Source of the DNA: Rhodospirillaceae bacterium
GTDB lineage: Bacteria > Pseudomonadota > Alphaproteobacteria > Rhodospirillales > JABHCV01
Reading direction: 5' to 3'
Assembly (NCBI GenBank): GCA_018662005.1
Contig: JABJHA010000032.1
Coordinates: forward strand, 1-64,000
DNA length: 64,000 nt
Shown here in pieces: positions 61,278-64,000 of this stretch (positions are counted from its first letter, which is position 1; each line of letters opens with the position of its first letter). Under the pieces are notes generated by a model. It was not told where the DNA came from. It made no database searches and saw only the letters and a list, made by a program, of their open reading frames with translations. The position numbers were made by a program, and so were the translations under genes.

Positions 61278-61285
61278 GGTTGGCG

Positions 61286-62161
61286 ATGATAGTCGACTGC
61301 CACGTCAACATCTGGAACGACGAGCAGGTACTACCCAGCTACCACGAGCAGTTGGGGCGTATCCGCGAGCTTTCGATTCCTGCCAAGGCCGACGCCGAGA
61401 CCCTGGTTAAGGCACTCGCCTGCGTCGACAGAGCCATCATCTTCACCGTCCGCTACGGCGACACCATCGGTGTCGAGGGCGACGACCAGGTGACCGCGGA
61501 CGCCGTCGCGCGCTATCCGAACAAGTTCGTGGGTTTCGCCTACGTAGACCCGCGGCGCCCGGATTACATGGGTGAGCTGCGCCACGCCGTCGAATCCCTC
61601 GGCCTCAAGGGGGTCAAATACGGGCCGATCTACAACGGCGTGGCCCTCGATGACCCGCGCATGGAACCGGTCTACGACCTCTGCGAGGCCAACAACTTGC
61701 CGCTTACCATGCACATGGGGACCACCTACACGCGCCTCTACAAGGCCGATCTGGGCCGTCCGCTACATGTGGAGGACGTGGCGCTTCGTCACCCCGAACT
61801 GAAGTTGGTCATGGCCCACATGGGACATCCCTGGTTCGAGGAGTGTGTGGCGATCATACGCAAGCAACCCAACGTTTACGCTGACATGTCGGCCCTCTAC
61901 TATCGCCGTTGGCAGTTCTACAACGTCATGATGGCGATTCAGGAATACCAGGTCCCCGACAAGGTTTTTTTTGGCAGCGACTACCCCTTCTCGACGCCGG
62001 AGGAGGCGATCGAGTTGACCCGCCAAGTGTTGGACGTGGGGGACGCCGCCGGCCTGCCGGCGGTTTCGCGCGAAGTGGTCGAGCAAATCATTCACGCCAA
62101 TCCCTTTGAGCACTGGTGGCACGGCGGCTTCGAGCCAACCCAGAGAGAGGGGGGGGAATGA
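61286..62161 (+). CDS. Amidohydrolase family 2 (metal-dependent hydrolase/decarboxylase)
   Basis: The product is about 291 residues. It has the opening metal motif IVDCHVN (normally D-x-H-x-H, here the last His is Asn), the His in PLTMHMGTTYTR, and later motifs LVMAHMGHPWFEE and VFFGSDYPFSTPEEAI. Members include decarboxylases such as ACMSD and hydrolases of lactones or amides. The Asn in the first motif is seen in some decarboxylase-type members. ATG 61286 is preferred over GTG 61274. Confidence 0.82.
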   Translation: MIVDCHVNIWNDEQVLPSYHEQLGRIRELSIPAKADAETLVKALACVDRAIIFTVRYGDTIGVEGDDQVTADAVARYPNKFVGFAYVDPRRPDYMGELRHAVESLGLKGVKYGPIYNGVALDDPRMEPVYDLCEANNLPLTMHMGTTYTRLYKADLGRPLHVEDVALRHPELKLVMAHMGHPWFEECVAIIRKQPNVYADMSALYYRRWQFYNVMMAIQEYQVPDKVFFGSDYPFSTPEEAIELTRQVLDVGDAAGLPAVSREVVEQIIHANPFEHWWHGGFEPTQREGGE

Positions 62162-63222
62162 GCAGACCGGAGAAGCGCAGGAGACAGGCCAAGCTGCGCG
62201 ACGTGGCGGCGCTGGCCAAGGTCTCGCAGATGACGGTCTCGAACGTCGTCAACGGTCGCTATGGCGCCATGTCCCAAGAGACCCGAGAGCGCATCGAACG
62301 GGCGATCGCCGAGCTCAACTACAGGCCGCGCTCTGCGGCGCGGGGCCTACGCTCCGACCGTTGCTTCTGCGTCGGCATGCTGATCGTCGATCGCGCGCCG
62401 ACCTACCTAGCCGACCCCTGGATCACCCAACTTGTCGCGGGCCTCAGCAACCAGCTGAGCAGCCACGGCTACAGCCTTCTCGTTCATGGCACTCCGGTGG
62501 CAAACCTCGCCAACTCCTCGATGCTGCGCCATGTGGCTACCGACGGGCTCTGCGTCCTGCTCTCGGGCCGACGGCGGGAGCGGAACTTGGCGATAGATAT
62601 GGTCCGTAACCTGGGACAGCCGGTTATCCTCTTCCAGGAAGTGCAGACTAGCAAAAGCCCGGACCTCTGCGTGCTGCGCCAGGACGATCGTGGCGGTGGT
62701 GAGATGCTCGGAAAGCTGCTGCTATCCCTTGGCGCACGGCGGCTGCTGATTCTCGAATCGTCTTGGGAATGGCCGGCGCTAAAGGAACGTTCGAAGGGTG
62801 TGCGGGCGGCGATCCGGCGGTTCGGCGACGGCGGCGAGTTCAAGGTTCTGGGCTGCGGCATGGCCGGTTTCAGCGAGACCGTGGAGCGATTCCGGCGGCA
62901 CCTGGCGAAGCACGATCGACCCGATGCCGTGCTCGGCGGTAACGATCAAATGGGCATCGCAGCGATGAAAGTATTGCAGGATGAGGGCGTAAACGTGCCG
63001 GGCGAGGTCATGGTAACGGGCTTCAACGCTTTCGATTTCTGGGCCTACTCTTCGCCGGTGCTGACCACGGTCCGATCACCCGCCTATGCGCTCGGGGCCA
63101 AGGGCGGCGAGATCATGATCGCGCGCCTGGCCGGCGGCCGCCTACCAGAGAGCGAGCTGGTGCTGCCGGTGGAATTGCAATTGGGCGAGACTACGCTCTC
63201 ACCCTTGAGTACGGACAAATAA
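62158..63222 (+). CDS. LacI-family transcriptional regulator
   Basis: The 354-residue protein has an N-terminal LacI helix-turn-helix (KLRDVAALAKVSQMTVSNVV, then ERIERAIAELNYRP) and a periplasmic-binding-like effector domain. ATG 62158 overlaps the stop of the previous gene. It probably controls this catabolic operon via the paired sites at 57622. Confidence 0.9.
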   Translation: MSRPEKRRRQAKLRDVAALAKVSQMTVSNVVNGRYGAMSQETRERIERAIAELNYRPRSAARGLRSDRCFCVGMLIVDRAPTYLADPWITQLVAGLSNQLSSHGYSLLVHGTPVANLANSSMLRHVATDGLCVLLSGRRRERNLAIDMVRNLGQPVILFQEVQTSKSPDLCVLRQDDRGGGEMLGKLLLSLGARRLLILESSWEWPALKERSKGVRAAIRRFGDGGEFKVLGCGMAGFSETVERFRRHLAKHDRPDAVLGGNDQMGIAAMKVLQDEGVNVPGEVMVTGFNAFDFWAYSSPVLTTVRSPAYALGAKGGEIMIARLAGGRLPESELVLPVELQLGETTLSPLSTDK

Positions 63223-63251
63223 TAGAAATGAATCCAACGAGGAGAAATGCG

Positions 63252-63920
63252 ATGGCCAAACTCGAACACACGATTGAAGACATAACGTCCAAGCTTTATA
63301 CTGCCGTGCTCAGCGACGTGCTCGATTCCTTTGGGCTATTCCACCAGGCCATGCGGCCCTTCGTCCGTCCTTTGGATGACTCGCTGGTGCTCTTCGGGCA
63401 GGCGCGTACCGGGATGTATATGAACGTCTGCGATGTTTCGGCGGGGGAGAACCCCTACGAGGTGGAGATTGCCTTGGTCGACGACCTCCGGCCCGGCGAC
63501 GTGGCTGTGTTCGGCTGCGACGGGCCGACAGAGCGCATCGCGCCCTGGGGCGAACTGCTGACGACTGCGGCGCTGGCTCGGGGGGCGAGCGGATTCGTGA
63601 CCGATGGCTTGGTGCGAGACGTCCGGTTGATCCGTAACCTTAAATTTCCGGTGTTTCACGGTGGAATCGGTCCATTGGATTCGGCTGGGCGCTGTCGCAT
63701 GATGACGATGGATCAGCCGATTGATTGCGGTGGCGTTGGAGTTAGATCGGGGGACTTCGTTTTCGGTGACGCGGATGGGGTTGTTGTCGTCCCACAAGAC
63801 TCGGCAAAAGCCGTGTTTGAGCTTGCTTTCGAGAAGATACAATCTGAAAACGTATCACGCGAGGAATTGCGTGCCGGCAGCTACTTGAGGGACGTTTATG
63901 AGAAATATGGCGTGCTGTAG
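63252..63920 (+). CDS. RraA/HMG-CHA aldolase-like protein
   Basis: The product is about 222 residues. It has the family signature GELLTTAALARGASGFVTDG, then LVRDV, with the Arg-Asp pair that binds metal and substrate in the class II pyruvate aldolases. Members are 4-hydroxy-4-methyl-2-oxoglutarate or oxaloacetate aldolases/decarboxylases and RNase E regulators. In this catabolic operon an aldolase or decarboxylase role is more likely. AGGAG precedes ATG 63252. I see nothing in the last 80 bp. Confidence 0.82.
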   Translation: MAKLEHTIEDITSKLYTAVLSDVLDSFGLFHQAMRPFVRPLDDSLVLFGQARTGMYMNVCDVSAGENPYEVEIALVDDLRPGDVAVFGCDGPTERIAPWGELLTTAALARGASGFVTDGLVRDVRLIRNLKFPVFHGGIGPLDSAGRCRMMTMDQPIDCGGVGVRSGDFVFGDADGVVVVPQDSAKAVFELAFEKIQSENVSREELRAGSYLRDVYEKYGVL

Positions 63921-64000
63921 TACTCGCAGTAGGACAAACGACTGATAAACTGGTCCAAATCGAGCCTCCAGCGGTCGTCTTTGACATGTAGTTTTTGGAC

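Overview
The window looks like chromosome of a respiratory, probably marine alphaproteobacterium, with a Rhodospirillales-type gene repertoire. The taxonomic call is an inference from gene families and style only. It starts with a tRNA-Val(GAC) gene whose 3' end and terminator are tandemly duplicated. A sparse region follows (0.3-5.7 kb) with an NMT1-like hybrid sensor kinase, an FHA-domain trypsin-like protease and a small membrane protein. These genes are separated by copies of a dispersed intergenic repeat.

From about 5.7 to 32.6 kb every large gene is on the minus strand and the theme is electron transport. At the promoter end is a four-gene unit: two di-heme cytochrome c peroxidases, a Tat-exported Rieske protein and an arsenite-oxidase-family molybdoenzyme. 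This gene content is that of dissimilatory iodate reductase (idrP/idrP/idrB/idrA). It ends in a rho-independent terminator. Downstream are a HEAT-repeat protein, a cupredoxin-like protein and two paralogous four-gene modules. Each module holds a cytochrome bd subunit I (CydA)-like membrane protein, a di-heme cytochrome c, a membrane-anchored mono-heme cytochrome c, and a di-heme cytochrome c fused to an ethylbenzene-dehydrogenase-gamma-type heme domain. Two extra soluble cytochromes c and up to three unannotated tiny membrane proteins sit between the modules. The block ends with a UspA protein and a radical SAM enzyme that both carry PCP_red domains, protoporphyrinogen oxidase, and a Sco1-type copper chaperone. 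Together this reads as a c-type-cytochrome-linked respiratory system with its own heme and copper assembly functions. I see no described system with exactly this composition.

Upstream of the idr unit, a dCache/HAMP/PAS sensor kinase and an NtrC-type regulator lie in the same orientation. A good -24/-12 promoter precedes the idr unit, but the regulator lacks the GAFTGA motif normally needed to work with sigma-54. A second cupredoxin-like paralogue and a STAS-like gene follow, bracketed by intergenic repeats.

The 38.7-55.7 kb region is a bacterial microcompartment (BMC) locus. It carries a B12-type diol dehydratase with fused large and medium subunits, a small subunit, an isochorismatase-like hydrolase, a PotDABC-like ABC importer and an SDR dehydrogenase. 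It also has AraC- and DeoR-type regulators, an APH-family kinase, a class III PLP enzyme, a CoA-acylating aldehyde dehydrogenase, and shell proteins (two BMC-T, one BMC-H, one BMC-P, plus a PduM-like protein). The kinase + PLP enzyme + aldehyde dehydrogenase + SDR set matches the aminoacetone/1-amino-2-propanol (RMM/AAUM) type of BMC. The diol dehydratase is an unusual addition.

From about 56.1 kb the base and codon usage become visibly GC-richer. The content changes to a small catabolic island: a desuccinylase-like deacylase divergent from a racemase-family protein, two amino-acid-type ABC permeases, a binding protein, a DUF3830 protein, an amidohydrolase, a LacI regulator and an RraA-like protein. 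Paired LacI-type operator-like palindromes lie in the divergent promoter region. No ABC ATPase is present for this transporter within the window.
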